From: Candidatus Moranbacteria bacterium RIFCSPHIGHO2_02_FULL_40_12b
Lineage (GTDB): Bacteria > Patescibacteriota > Minisyncoccia > Moranbacterales > 2-12-FULL-40-10
Assembly (NCBI GenBank): GCA_001784725.1
Contig: MFRX01000009.1
Coordinates: 72,425 to 107,360 of the forward strand
DNA length: 34,936 nucleotides
Direction of reading: 5' to 3'
Below the pieces are notes generated by a model. It had not been told where the DNA came from, ran no database searches, and saw only the letters and a program-made list of their open reading frames with translations. A program made the position numbers and the translations under genes. This document shows, piece by piece, positions 1-9,339 of this stretch; within the stretch, counting starts at the first letter, position 1; every line of letters starts with the position of its first letter.

Positions 1-1
1 T

Positions 2-415
2 ATTTATCTCAATGCCACCGTTTTGGGGCTATCGCGAAAACAAATTAACGAGAAATTTGATGAAATCGTGGCTTTTTCGGAACTGGAAAGATTCATTGAC
101 CAGAAATTAAAAAATTATTCTTCCGGAATGCAGGTGCGCCTGGCTTTTTCCGTGGCTATCCATGCCAATCGTGATATACTGCTGATGGACGAAGTCCTGG
201 CGGTGGGGGACTCAAATTTCCAAAAGAAATGCTACGACTATTTTAATTTCATAAAAGGCAAAAAAACAATTCTTTTTGTTTCGCATGACACGGAAAATAT
301 GAAGAAATTCTGTGAAAGAACGTTGGTTCTGGATGAAGGAAAAATTGTAGCGTTTGAGGAAACGAATTCAGCATTGGCAAAATATGAGGAAGTATTAAAA
401 AGATATCAAAGATGA
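2..415 (+). CDS. ABC transporter ATP-binding subunit, polysaccharide export type (5' truncated by window)
   Basis: Signature 'YSSGMQVRLAFSVAIHANRDILLMDEVLAVGD', 'VSHD' switch; frame open to window start. Confidence 0.9.
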   Translation: MYLNATVLGLSRKQINEKFDEIVAFSELERFIDQKLKNYSSGMQVRLAFSVAIHANRDILLMDEVLAVGDSNFQKKCYDYFNFIKGKKTILFVSHDTENMKKFCERTLVLDEGKIVAFEETNSALAKYEEVLKRYQR

Positions 416-1635
416 AAAATATCAGACATTTATTAAAAATGACCGTTAAAATTTATAACGAGCGCGGATTTATCAGTCTCATCCAGCGTATTTTTTTGTA
501 TTTAAATGATTTGGCAAGAGGACTGTTTTTTCTTATTAAGTACAACAAGAAAAAGGATATTTTGTATATTTCCGGCTGTCCGGGCAGCTCGCGATTCTAT
601 CGGTGTCTTAACCAATCCGAAGAACTTGCCAATTACGGATTAAAGACGGAAATTATCAATCAGAACAATCCGTACGTTAAATATATGCTAAGAAATTTCG
701 ATACTTTTATTTTTCAACGCGTGATTTATAATAAGCACATTAGTAATATTATTAAAGAGATAAAGAAACAAAAAAAAGAAATTATTTTTGAAACTGACGA
801 TTTGGTTTTTGATCCGGAATATATTCCGCAGATGCACTATTATAATTTTATGTCCGAGGAGGAAAAAGGATGGTATGAGAACGGCATCGGGCGGGAAGTT
901 TTGGAGGATTCCTATGTGAAAAAGTGCATTGTTTCCACAGAGTTATTGGGAAAAAAGTTAAAAGAAAAATATCCGGAAAAAAATGTTTATGTTTCCGAAA
1001 ACAAGCTTAATAAAAAACAAGCTTATTGGGCGGAAAAAGCGCTAAAGAAAAAAGAAAAAATAAAAGTAGGGGATGGTAAAATAAGAATCGGCTATTTTTC
1101 GGGATCAAAAAGCCACGATGCGGATTTTGAAGCTGTGTCAGACGTTATACTGAAAATTCTACAAGAGGATAGCAATGTGATTCTGATGGTTGTCGGTCAC
1201 TTGAATATTGACGGAAAATTTTCCGTAGTCAAAAATCAAATTGAAAGGCATTCTTTTGTTCCACTAAGAAAATTGCCGCAGCTGATTTTACTGGCTGATA
1301 TTAATATTATCCCTCTGGAGATTGATAATCCTTTTTGCCAGGCGAAATCGGGACTCAAATTTTTTGAAGCGGGACTAGTGGAGGTTCCGACAATAGCCAG
1401 TAGTACTGAGCCATTGAGGCAAATTATTGAAAATGAAAAAAGCGGCTTTTTGGCAGAAACGGAAAATGATTGGGAAAAATATCTGAAATTGCTTATTGGT
1501 GATCAGGATTTAAGGATACAAATCGGAAGTCAGGCTAAAATTGATTCTCTGGAGAAATATACGACGCAAAAAATTCATCCTGGAACTGAAAAACTTGCAA
1601 AATACATGAGTCGTAAAATTAAAAAATCTTTCTAA
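412..1635 (+). CDS. Glycosyltransferase (GT1/GT4-like)
   Basis: 407-aa ORF; C-terminal 'PLEIDNPFCQAKSGLKFFEAGLVEVPTIASSTEPLRQII' nucleotide-sugar-binding-like region; overlaps the ABC gene stop by 4 nt. Confidence 0.8.
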   Translation: MKNIRHLLKMTVKIYNERGFISLIQRIFLYLNDLARGLFFLIKYNKKKDILYISGCPGSSRFYRCLNQSEELANYGLKTEIINQNNPYVKYMLRNFDTFIFQRVIYNKHISNIIKEIKKQKKEIIFETDDLVFDPEYIPQMHYYNFMSEEEKGWYENGIGREVLEDSYVKKCIVSTELLGKKLKEKYPEKNVYVSENKLNKKQAYWAEKALKKKEKIKVGDGKIRIGYFSGSKSHDADFEAVSDVILKILQEDSNVILMVVGHLNIDGKFSVVKNQIERHSFVPLRKLPQLILLADINIIPLEIDNPFCQAKSGLKFFEAGLVEVPTIASSTEPLRQIIENEKSGFLAETENDWEKYLKLLIGDQDLRIQIGSQAKIDSLEKYTTQKIHPGTEKLAKYMSRKIKKSF

Positions 1636-2281
1636 CTAGAATAATTATAATTATTATATTTAGAAACGCATACAGTGAAAAAGTAAATGGCATGCCATAT
1701 CCCTTAAACCAAATTGCTTTATATTGAGACATTCTATTGAGGAGTTCCTTTGTATTTGAAAGAATATTATTTTGTGAATATTTTTTAATTATTAAAAAGT
1801 CGGCTGGTCCATTTTTTTTGTCTTGAGTGTGCAGGATGCCTTCATAGCAGTTGTTTTTTGTTGTCCAAAATCCAAGCAAGTGGCTGGGAGCTTTTATGTA
1901 TTCAATTGAAACAGAATATAAGCTATCTTTTTTGAGCATGCTGATGGGTATGTGTAAATTATAAAATTCGTTATCCCCAAACCAATGCGTTGAAGCTTCT
2001 TTTGAAAATATATGTTCATTGTTGCTGTCTGTAATTGTAAGCTTAACTGTTCCATGAATAAAGAATCGCTTATAGGTAGCAGTTTTTATAGAAAGGATAG
2101 TTAGATTATCGGTTGTTGGTATAAATGATTGAGAAATATGTTGATTTTTATGAAGCGGAATTGCGTTGCCTTGCGGACATGAAAAAGATTCTGAAAATGC
2201 AAGATTTTTTAACAACACCAGGGCAGGAAGTGCAAGTATTGCCAAGACAGAAATGGTTATAAATGTGTAATGTTTTTTCAT
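1619..2281 (-). CDS. Hypothetical membrane-anchored protein with N- and C-terminal TM segments
   Basis: 220-aa ORF, hydrophobic ends, adjacent to and co-oriented with DUF2142-like gene. Confidence 0.65.
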   Translation of the reverse strand: MKKHYTFITISVLAILALPALVLLKNLAFSESFSCPQGNAIPLHKNQHISQSFIPTTDNLTILSIKTATYKRFFIHGTVKLTITDSNNEHIFSKEASTHWFGDNEFYNLHIPISMLKKDSLYSVSIEYIKAPSHLLGFWTTKNNCYEGILHTQDKKNGPADFLIIKKYSQNNILSNTKELLNRMSQYKAIWFKGYGMPFTFSLYAFLNIIIIIILVRKIF

Positions 2282-2293
2282 TGCAAAACTAGC

Positions 2294-3940
2294 TTATAAA
2301 TAATAATGGGGGATAATACAATTAAATAACGCAATTGAATTTAATAATATCATCAAAATAAGCAAAGCAAAAATAATTTTTTTGTGCGAAACATTTCCAA
2401 AAATAGTTGAAAATCCGACTGTAATAAGCGCGAACTTTGCTCCAATAACTGGAAGAAAATATCGCCCAGGTGTTCCAATGGAAGAAAATGGAGCAGCAAA
2501 ATTACTCGAATTGGCTCCGAGAAAATTCACATAATGCATCATAAAATCAAGTCCAATAACCATAAAGAAAAGAAATAATAATTGAAAAAAAAGTATTTTT
2601 TTCTGAAAATCGAGTTCGTGATAATTTTTTAGCATTAAAAATATTTTTAAAATTATCCCAAGTGCGGCAACAACAAGAATGAGCCAAATAAAATAAATGC
2701 AGACCTGGTTGATTGGGACATTTGGGCTGCCGAAATTTCCCCAGTATGAAAGAGACCTGTCCAACATTATATTTGGTTGTAGTTGGTATAAAATGTAATC
2801 TTTAAAAATGAAAAATGGCCTTATGGCAAACTCAAAGTATCTATGAATTTGATTAAAAATTAAAAATCCCGCAGTTGAAATAATCAATACTATTGAAGTA
2901 AAAAAAACCAATAATAGAAAAAAACTTCTTTTAATAATTGAAAAATATGAGCAAATCATTTCTTTTTGATGAAGAAAAAGAGAAAAGATTATTAATAATA
3001 GCGATGCAACAGCAAGAAAATATCCTGTAGGCTTGGTATTTATTGCCAAAAACGTGCTTCCCAGAAGCAATGAAGCGTTTTTTACCGTCCAGCTATTTTT
3101 TAGCAAATGCAAAGCCCCAAGCAAAAAGATCCCGAAGGATAAGATCAATAAAGCATCAACATTTATTATTGAAAAGATAAATGTTAACATTGGTTGAAAA
3201 GATATTGCGCCAGCCATCGCTGCTGATTCTATAGGGGTAAAAGACAGTTCCTTGAATGAAAGGTATGAAATAATAATAAAAAGAAGAAGTATAAAAACGG
3301 AAATAATTCTTATAACGGTGACTTTTTCGATTATATTCGCATTTTTTATTGAAAGTTGGTTCTCTATGAAGGCAGTTATTTTATAATAAAGCGGCGAGTA
3401 GTTTATTATTTGTGGCGGATATTTTTCTACAAAACGGGAACCTTTAAAGTTTCTAATGTTGTTTTCCCGAGGTCCAAAAGATGAATTCTCCGAGAAAGAG
3501 TCCTTGAAATTTGTATCATTAATCAAATTTTGAGTAGACAAATTTTGAGTTGCATTGGATAGCTCTGGAGACAGGTTGTGAGTATTAAAGTCAAAAAAAT
3601 TCCAATTTTCAAGAGGAAAATCATGCGACATTGGTTTGTAATTTTTTGGTTCGGCGTAGTACTGAATTGTGGCGTAATGCCTGTGCTCATCTGGTGCATG
3701 AAGCAAGGGTATTGCGTAAACCCAAACGATTCCTTTAATAAAAGATACTAACAGAATCAGCAATATTAAATAATTTTCTTTAATCCAAATCTTAAGGCGA
3801 GTATTGTTGGATGCGTTAGTATGTAAATTACGGGATTGATTTTTTAGCATAACTTTATTATAATTAAAAAGCGCAAAAAGGTCTAATAATAATGAATGAA
3901 GTCGCCAAAAGTGAGTTAAAAGATGTGAGTAATATAACAA
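2294..3940 (-). CDS. Multi-TM membrane protein, DUF2142-like (putative GT-C)
   Basis: 'PLLHAPDEHRHYATIQYYAE' near the N-terminus, many TM helices, 'GTPGRYFLPVIG'; the true start may be internal. Confidence 0.7.
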   Translation of the reverse strand: MLYYSHLLTHFWRLHSLLLDLFALFNYNKVMLKNQSRNLHTNASNNTRLKIWIKENYLILLILLVSFIKGIVWVYAIPLLHAPDEHRHYATIQYYAEPKNYKPMSHDFPLENWNFFDFNTHNLSPELSNATQNLSTQNLINDTNFKDSFSENSSFGPRENNIRNFKGSRFVEKYPPQIINYSPLYYKITAFIENQLSIKNANIIEKVTVIRIISVFILLLFIIISYLSFKELSFTPIESAAMAGAISFQPMLTFIFSIINVDALLILSFGIFLLGALHLLKNSWTVKNASLLLGSTFLAINTKPTGYFLAVASLLLIIFSLFLHQKEMICSYFSIIKRSFFLLLVFFTSIVLIISTAGFLIFNQIHRYFEFAIRPFFIFKDYILYQLQPNIMLDRSLSYWGNFGSPNVPINQVCIYFIWLILVVAALGIILKIFLMLKNYHELDFQKKILFFQLLFLFFMVIGLDFMMHYVNFLGANSSNFAAPFSSIGTPGRYFLPVIGAKFALITVGFSTIFGNVSHKKIIFALLILMILLNSIALFNCIIPHYYL

Positions 3941-4157
3941 GTATAAACAGGTTATTACTCGCTTAGTTCTATGAGATTATTAACAAAAACGCTATGAATA
4001 TAATAATACTTTGCGTGATTAATTTTAAAAATAGCATTATTACAAGAGCGAATATTTAAACAGGTTTATTTTATCAAAAAAGATAGAGCTAATAATTTTT
4101 CTTTTATGTCTTCCGTGGTGGGGGGGATAATTTTTTGATTGAGAATAATTAAAACTT

Positions 4158-5111
4158 ATGACCAGAATATTGATTACAGGAGGCGCGGGATTTATTGGAT
4201 CGGCTGTCGCTAAAAAATTAATGGACAGGGGATACAAAGTTGTCCTGTTAGATAATTTTAATGATTATTACAATCCGCGGCTCAAGCATGACCGCATCAA
4301 AAAATTTCTCAAGGGCCATAAATTCAAATTATACAAAGGCGACATACGGGATTATAAGTTGCTGGAAAAAATATTCCGGAAGGAAAAACCGGACAAAATA
4401 ATCCATTTGGCGGCGATGGCGGGAGTGCGCAGCTCTCTTTCAAATCCGAAACTTTACGCGGACGTAAATATTATGGGAAGCATAAATCTTTTGGAGCTGG
4501 CAGTGAAATATAAAATCAAAAATTTCGTTTTTGCCTCGTCTTCTTCCGTTTACGGCAACAATAAAAAAGTTCCCTTTTCCGAATCAGATCCAGTGGATAA
4601 TCCTATTTCTCCGTATGCCGCCAGCAAAAAAGCGGATGAGCTGATTGCCTATGTCTATCATCATATTTATGGTTTGAATATAACAGCGCTCCGTTATTTC
4701 ACCGTTTACGGTCCTTGGGGACGGCCGGATATGGCGTTATTTTTATTTACTGACGCCATAATCAAGGGCGAGCCGATCAATGTCTATAATTACGGAAAAA
4801 TGAGCCGCAACTTTTCTTACATTGACGATATTGTTTCCGGAACAATCACCGTTTTGGATAAATGCAAGGGCTATGGCGTAATGAATATCGGCGGTGACCG
4901 CGAAGAAACGCTGACGCGCTACATTGAAGTGTTAGAAAATTGTTTGGGTAAAAAAGCCAAGAAAAAAATGATGCCGATGCAGCCGGGCGATGTCCCGTCC
5001 ACAGTCGCGAATATCCGTAAGCTCAAAAAACTCGGATGGAAACCTACGACCAGGATTGAAAAGGGGATTAAGAATTTCGTGGAGTGGTATAATGAGTATT
5101 ATGGTATTTAA
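4158..5111 (+). CDS. NAD-dependent epimerase/dehydratase, UDP-glucuronate 4-epimerase-like
   Basis: 'ITGGAGFIGS', 'DNFNDYYNPRLKHDRI', 'MAGVRSSL', 'YAASKKADE', 'YGPWGRPDMALFLFTDAI', 'MPMQPGDVPST'. Confidence 0.88.
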   Translation: MTRILITGGAGFIGSAVAKKLMDRGYKVVLLDNFNDYYNPRLKHDRIKKFLKGHKFKLYKGDIRDYKLLEKIFRKEKPDKIIHLAAMAGVRSSLSNPKLYADVNIMGSINLLELAVKYKIKNFVFASSSSVYGNNKKVPFSESDPVDNPISPYAASKKADELIAYVYHHIYGLNITALRYFTVYGPWGRPDMALFLFTDAIIKGEPINVYNYGKMSRNFSYIDDIVSGTITVLDKCKGYGVMNIGGDREETLTRYIEVLENCLGKKAKKKMMPMQPGDVPSTVANIRKLKKLGWKPTTRIEKGIKNFVEWYNEYYGI

Positions 5112-5116
5112 ATTAA

Positions 5117-6421
5117 ATGATTAATGTTGTGAAAAGAAAAATTATGTCCATCGCGGAGATTTTGCATCTTAGGATTTTTGGGCATGAAATGAGTGATGAA
5201 ATGAGAAAATTTCTTGGAAATCTTTCTTGGTCTTTTTTTGGTGGTGGGATAGCTTCTGTGGCGATGCTTGCTATAAATATCATAGCAGGAAGATATATTG
5301 GACCGGAAGGATATGGAAAATATGTGCTTGTTCTTACATTGAGTCAGATATTTTTAATTCCCATCATGTTTGGTCTAGACATCGTTAGTGTAAGATCTAT
5401 AGCTAGAAGCAAGGATGAAAAAGAAAAAACAAAAAATATCTCCAGCACATTATATTTCGTTTTAACTACTCTGATTTCCTTTTCTTTACTTTTTGTTTTT
5501 ACATATAAGTTATTTGCATATAAATTTTCTATTAGTACTGCTTTATTGGAGGTTTGCTTTATTTTTACGATATTTTCTGCAATCAAGTTAGTCTCCGACT
5601 GCTTCATAAGAGGATTATATTTGTTTAAGCATCAATTTATTGGGCGAATTATTGAGGTTTGCGCGATTATTGTTGCATTTTTTATTTTTTTTATTATTAT
5701 CAAACAGCAAGATTACATGTCTTACATCTGGACGCTTATAATAGGTGCAGCGTTTTTAATAATTTTTTATTTTAAAAGTTTAATCCCATTTTTTTCCGAG
5801 TTTGATTTCAATTTACTTAAAAAACAACTTTCTTACGGAAAAATTATTTTTATTGGAACTATACTAGGAACCGGGTTTAATTCATTGGATAAATTTATTA
5901 TTACAAAAGAATTAAATATTTATCAATTAGGTATATATGGGGCTTATTTTATGGCATCAACAAATCTAATCGCTCAAGCAACTCAGATGTTTATTAATAT
6001 TTTTTTCCCAGTGGCTTCAAAATTTGAAAATAGATCTTTTTTGAAGAAACTTGATAAAATTTTTTTTATTGCGTTTATTCCTCTTTTTCTAATAATTTCC
6101 GGAATGATATTTATAATTATGAAATTATTTGGAGAGAAATATGGAGTAAATTTAAATTATGTGTTAAGTTTTGGCATTTTAGCGACTTTGCAAATTATTT
6201 TGACAATTAATGCCTCCACAATTACCGCAATTTCAAAAAAGCTTTTTAAAAAATATATTGCTTATTCTACGGCTATTAATGCTGTGCATATCGTCGCATA
6301 TGGAGTCATAATTTATTTAAAAATAGTTTCTATCCAATTAATAGTAATTCTTTTGATTGCCAATGTTTTGGTGACAATTTTTATTCAAAAAAAGATAATG
6401 AAGTTGGCCTTAAATAGCTAA
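5117..6421 (+). CDS. Polysaccharide flippase / Wzx-like oligosaccharide transporter
   Basis: 434-aa, ~12+ TM; 'AGRYIGPEGYGKYVLVLTLSQIF' typical N-terminus. Confidence 0.85.
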   Translation: MINVVKRKIMSIAEILHLRIFGHEMSDEMRKFLGNLSWSFFGGGIASVAMLAINIIAGRYIGPEGYGKYVLVLTLSQIFLIPIMFGLDIVSVRSIARSKDEKEKTKNISSTLYFVLTTLISFSLLFVFTYKLFAYKFSISTALLEVCFIFTIFSAIKLVSDCFIRGLYLFKHQFIGRIIEVCAIIVAFFIFFIIIKQQDYMSYIWTLIIGAAFLIIFYFKSLIPFFSEFDFNLLKKQLSYGKIIFIGTILGTGFNSLDKFIITKELNIYQLGIYGAYFMASTNLIAQATQMFINIFFPVASKFENRSFLKKLDKIFFIAFIPLFLIISGMIFIIMKLFGEKYGVNLNYVLSFGILATLQIILTINASTITAISKKLFKKYIAYSTAINAVHIVAYGVIIYLKIVSIQLIVILLIANVLVTIFIQKKIMKLALNS

Positions 6422-6430
6422 GAAAATTGG

Positions 6431-6459
6431 TTGACTGCTTATTTTTAAGATGATAAAAT
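6431..6459 (+). promoter_or_regulatory. Sigma70-like promoter candidate: TTGACT - 17 nt - TAAAAT
   Basis: -35-like TTGACT 6431-6436, -10-like TAAAAT 6454-6459, 33 nt before the ATG at 6492. Confidence 0.5.
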
Positions 6460-6491
6460 AAAAGAAATAAATTAACTAATTCAATCCAGCA

Positions 6492-7046
6492 ATGATTAAA
6501 AGTAATATTGAAAAAATATTAAAGGAAGTGTCCACAGTGCTTGATTTCGTGAATGAATCACAAGTAGAAATGCTAATCAGTGAGATATTAAAGGCAAAAA
6601 AAATAGTTGTTTGTGGAGCTGGTAGGGTTGGAATGGCCGTTAGAGGTTTCGGGATGCGGCTGGGACATTTAGGGTTAAATGCATATACACTTGGCGATTC
6701 TGTGGTTCCATCAGTTAGGGGTGGAGATTTATTTTTGGTCGCGTCTGGATCAGGCGAAACGCAAACGATTTATGATTTAGCAGAAATTGCAAAGAAGAAT
6801 GGCGCGCGAATAGTATTAGTGACGGGAAGTCCGGAATCTAGAATGGGAAAATTAGCTGATGTTATTGTACAACTAAGGGCGCCATCAAAAACTAATCCTA
6901 TTGAAGGTTTTTCTTCAATTCAGCCGATGACGACTTTAAATGAACAATGCTTAGGGATTTTTTTTGACGCAGTGGTACTTCTTCTTATGGAAAAAATGGG
7001 AGAAACGCACGATACGATGTGGGCAAGGCATTCTAATTTGGAATAA
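6492..7046 (+). CDS. SIS-domain sugar phosphate isomerase, 6-phospho-3-hexuloisomerase (HxlB)-like
   Basis: 'VVCGAGRVGMAVRGFGMRLGHLG', 'VASGSGETQTIYDLAEIAKKNGARIVLVTGSPES', 'TLNEQCLGIFFDAVVLLLMEK'. Confidence 0.85.
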   Translation: MIKSNIEKILKEVSTVLDFVNESQVEMLISEILKAKKIVVCGAGRVGMAVRGFGMRLGHLGLNAYTLGDSVVPSVRGGDLFLVASGSGETQTIYDLAEIAKKNGARIVLVTGSPESRMGKLADVIVQLRAPSKTNPIEGFSSIQPMTTLNEQCLGIFFDAVVLLLMEKMGETHDTMWARHSNLE

Positions 7047-7065
7047 TAAGAAAAAAAATAAAAAA

Positions 7066-7746
7066 ATGGCACAGAGAAAATTTAAAATAGCTGCATCATT
7101 AATATGCGGCGATCACGCCTCAATTAAAGATGATATAGCTGTTCTGGAAAAAGGAAAAGTTGATTACCTTCATTTTGATGTGATGGATGGTGTGTTTGTT
7201 CCAAGATACGGGCTTTACCCGGAATTATTAAAGGGCATAAAAGAAATAACGGCTATTCCCATTGATGTTCATATGATGACAGAAGAGCCGGCAAGATATA
7301 TTAAGGAATTTGCCGAAGCAGGAGCTGATATCATTGCCGTGCATATTGAAGCATGCAAGCACCTTCATCATACGTTAAAACTTATTCGAGACGCGGGAGT
7401 AAAGGCCGGAGTGGTATTGAATTACGCGACTCCATTAAGTGCTTTAGATTATATTATGGATGATATAGATATGGTTGAATTAATGGCTATAAATCCCGGA
7501 ATTGTCGGCCATAAATTAATTACAGGAACTATGAAAAAAATTGCCGATTTGCGCAAGAAGATAGACGAGTCAGGTAAAAATATTTTTATTGAGATTGATG
7601 GCGGCGTCACTCCGGAAAGTGCCCCAGAAATGGTTCGTGCCGGAGCTGATGTGCTTGTGTGCGGAACATCCGTAATATATAAAAAAGAAAAACCGTTAGA
7701 TGAAAAAATTAAAGAATTGCGGGAGTTGATAAATAGCAAACAATAA
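7066..7746 (+). CDS. Ribulose-phosphate 3-epimerase family protein (divergent)
   Basis: 'HFDVMDGVFVPRYG', 'PIDVHMMTEEPARYI', 'IEIDGGVT'; start taken at MAQRKFK, not the upstream ATG at 6964 that overlaps the SIS gene. Confidence 0.88.
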   Translation: MAQRKFKIAASLICGDHASIKDDIAVLEKGKVDYLHFDVMDGVFVPRYGLYPELLKGIKEITAIPIDVHMMTEEPARYIKEFAEAGADIIAVHIEACKHLHHTLKLIRDAGVKAGVVLNYATPLSALDYIMDDIDMVELMAINPGIVGHKLITGTMKKIADLRKKIDESGKNIFIEIDGGVTPESAPEMVRAGADVLVCGTSVIYKKEKPLDEKIKELRELINSKQ

Positions 7747-7758
7747 GAATAGTTTTCT

Positions 7759-9339
7759 ATGTATAAAGTCCTAATAACAACATCCGGAACAGGTTCGCGT
7801 TTGGGCGACTTGACTAAGTATACAAATAAGGGATTAGTCAGAATCGGAAAAAAACCGGTTTTGTCTTATATTATTGAAACTTATCCTAAAAACACGGAGT
7901 TTGTCATTACTCTTGGATATTTTGGAAATCAAGTCAGGGATTTTTTGGGATTAGCATATCCAGACAAAAAATTTACTTTTGTGAATGTGGATAAATATGA
8001 AGGTGCGGGAAGTAGTTTGGGATATTCTATGCTAAAAGCGGAAAAATATTTGCGTTGCCCTTTTATTTATCATGCTTCAGATACAATAATTACAGAATCC
8101 GTTCCTGCCCCGAGTCACAATTGGTCAGGAGGGTTTAAAGGAGAAGGATCTTCAAATTACGCCTCATTTGATACTCTCAATGGCAGAATTCAGCAGATAT
8201 ATTATAAGGGAGAATCAATTAGTCCTGATTTTCTACATATTGGATTAGTAGGGATAAAAAATTACGATAAGTTTTGGAGTGCAATGAAGGTTCTTTATAA
8301 AAAAAATCCAAATGATAGTACGCTTGGGGATGTTGGCGCTATCAATAAAATGCTAAAAGATGGAGTAGATTTTAAGGTTAAAAAATTTAAAGAATGGCAT
8401 GATACTGGAAATGTGGAAACACTACATGAAACCAAAAATAAAATACGGGATTCCTTTCGCATTTTAGATAAAGCGGATGAATCCATTTTTATTTTTGACA
8501 AGTTTGTGATTAAATTTTTTGCCGATGAGAAAATGGTCAGCGATCGTGTGGTAAGAGGTAAAATACTAAAAGGACTAGTGCCGGAGATAGATGGTCATAA
8601 GAAAAATTTTTATAAGTACAAGTATGCCGACGGCCATCTTTTTTCAAAGGTTGCGACGCCTTATAATTTTGAAGATTTTCTTAAATGGACCGAAAGGGAA
8701 TTATGGAAGAAAACTAAAGAAATAAGCCCGCAAAAATTCAGAAAAATATGCTACGATTTTTATTACAAAAAAAGCATCGAAAGAATAAATAAATTTCTTT
8801 CTTCTAGATCAGTCAAAGACCAAAGTAATATCATAAATGGAGAAAAAGTTCCTTCAATAAAAGATATAATAAAAGAAATTAATTTTCTTTGGTTGTGTGA
8901 TGGAGAACAAAGTAATTTTCACGGAGATTTTATATTGGATAATATAATCAAGACAAGAAATGGATATGCTTTATTGGATTGGAGACAAAATTTCGGAGGA
9001 TTATTGAGGTCAGGAGATAAATACTATGATTTATCAAAATTAAACCATAATTTAACCGTTAACCATGGAATTATAAATAGAAACTTATTCACCATAAATA
9101 TAAAAGGCAATATTATAGAGTGTGATATTTTACGCAAAGATAATCTAGTCCAATGCCAGAATGTTTTATTTGAATTTTTAGCGAAAAAAGGCTATGATAT
9201 GAAAAAAGTCAGATTGTTAACCGCTCTGATTTGGCTAAATATGTCTCCATTGCACCACCATCCATTTGACTTGTTTTTATTTTATTTTGGGAAATTAAAT
9301 TTATGGCGAGAATTAAAAAAAATAAAGCAAAGAAAATAA
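7759..9339 (+). CDS. Sugar nucleotidyltransferase fused to APH/choline-kinase-like domain
   Basis: N-term 'TTSGTGSRLGDLTKYTNKGLVRIGKKPVLSYII'; C-term 'NFHGDFILDNIIKTRNGYALLDWRQNFGG' matches the H-x-D-x(4)-N ... DW kinase signature. Confidence 0.85.
   Translation: MYKVLITTSGTGSRLGDLTKYTNKGLVRIGKKPVLSYIIETYPKNTEFVITLGYFGNQVRDFLGLAYPDKKFTFVNVDKYEGAGSSLGYSMLKAEKYLRCPFIYHASDTIITESVPAPSHNWSGGFKGEGSSNYASFDTLNGRIQQIYYKGESISPDFLHIGLVGIKNYDKFWSAMKVLYKKNPNDSTLGDVGAINKMLKDGVDFKVKKFKEWHDTGNVETLHETKNKIRDSFRILDKADESIFIFDKFVIKFFADEKMVSDRVVRGKILKGLVPEIDGHKKNFYKYKYADGHLFSKVATPYNFEDFLKWTERELWKKTKEISPQKFRKICYDFYYKKSIERINKFLSSRSVKDQSNIINGEKVPSIKDIIKEINFLWLCDGEQSNFHGDFILDNIIKTRNGYALLDWRQNFGGLLRSGDKYYDLSKLNHNLTVNHGIINRNLFTINIKGNIIECDILRKDNLVQCQNVLFEFLAKKGYDMKKVRLLTALIWLNMSPLHHHPFDLFLFYFGKLNLWRELKKIKQRK

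Noticed and set aside
1000-1026. Direct repeat aaacaagctta ... aaacaagctta in the first GT gene
   Set aside because: Two short copies in AT-rich coding sequence; likely chance.
4119-4130. G-run (gtggtggggggg) before the epimerase as a phase-variable tract
   Set aside because: Only about 7-8 G and outside the ORF; too short to support phase variation by itself.
4040-4237. 65-aa minus-strand ORF
   Set aside because: Overlaps the epimerase start on the opposite strand; no recognisable motif.
6964-7065. Upstream extension of the Rpe-family ORF
   Set aside because: Reads through the SIS gene in another frame; Rpe homology starts at MAQRKFKIAAS (7066).
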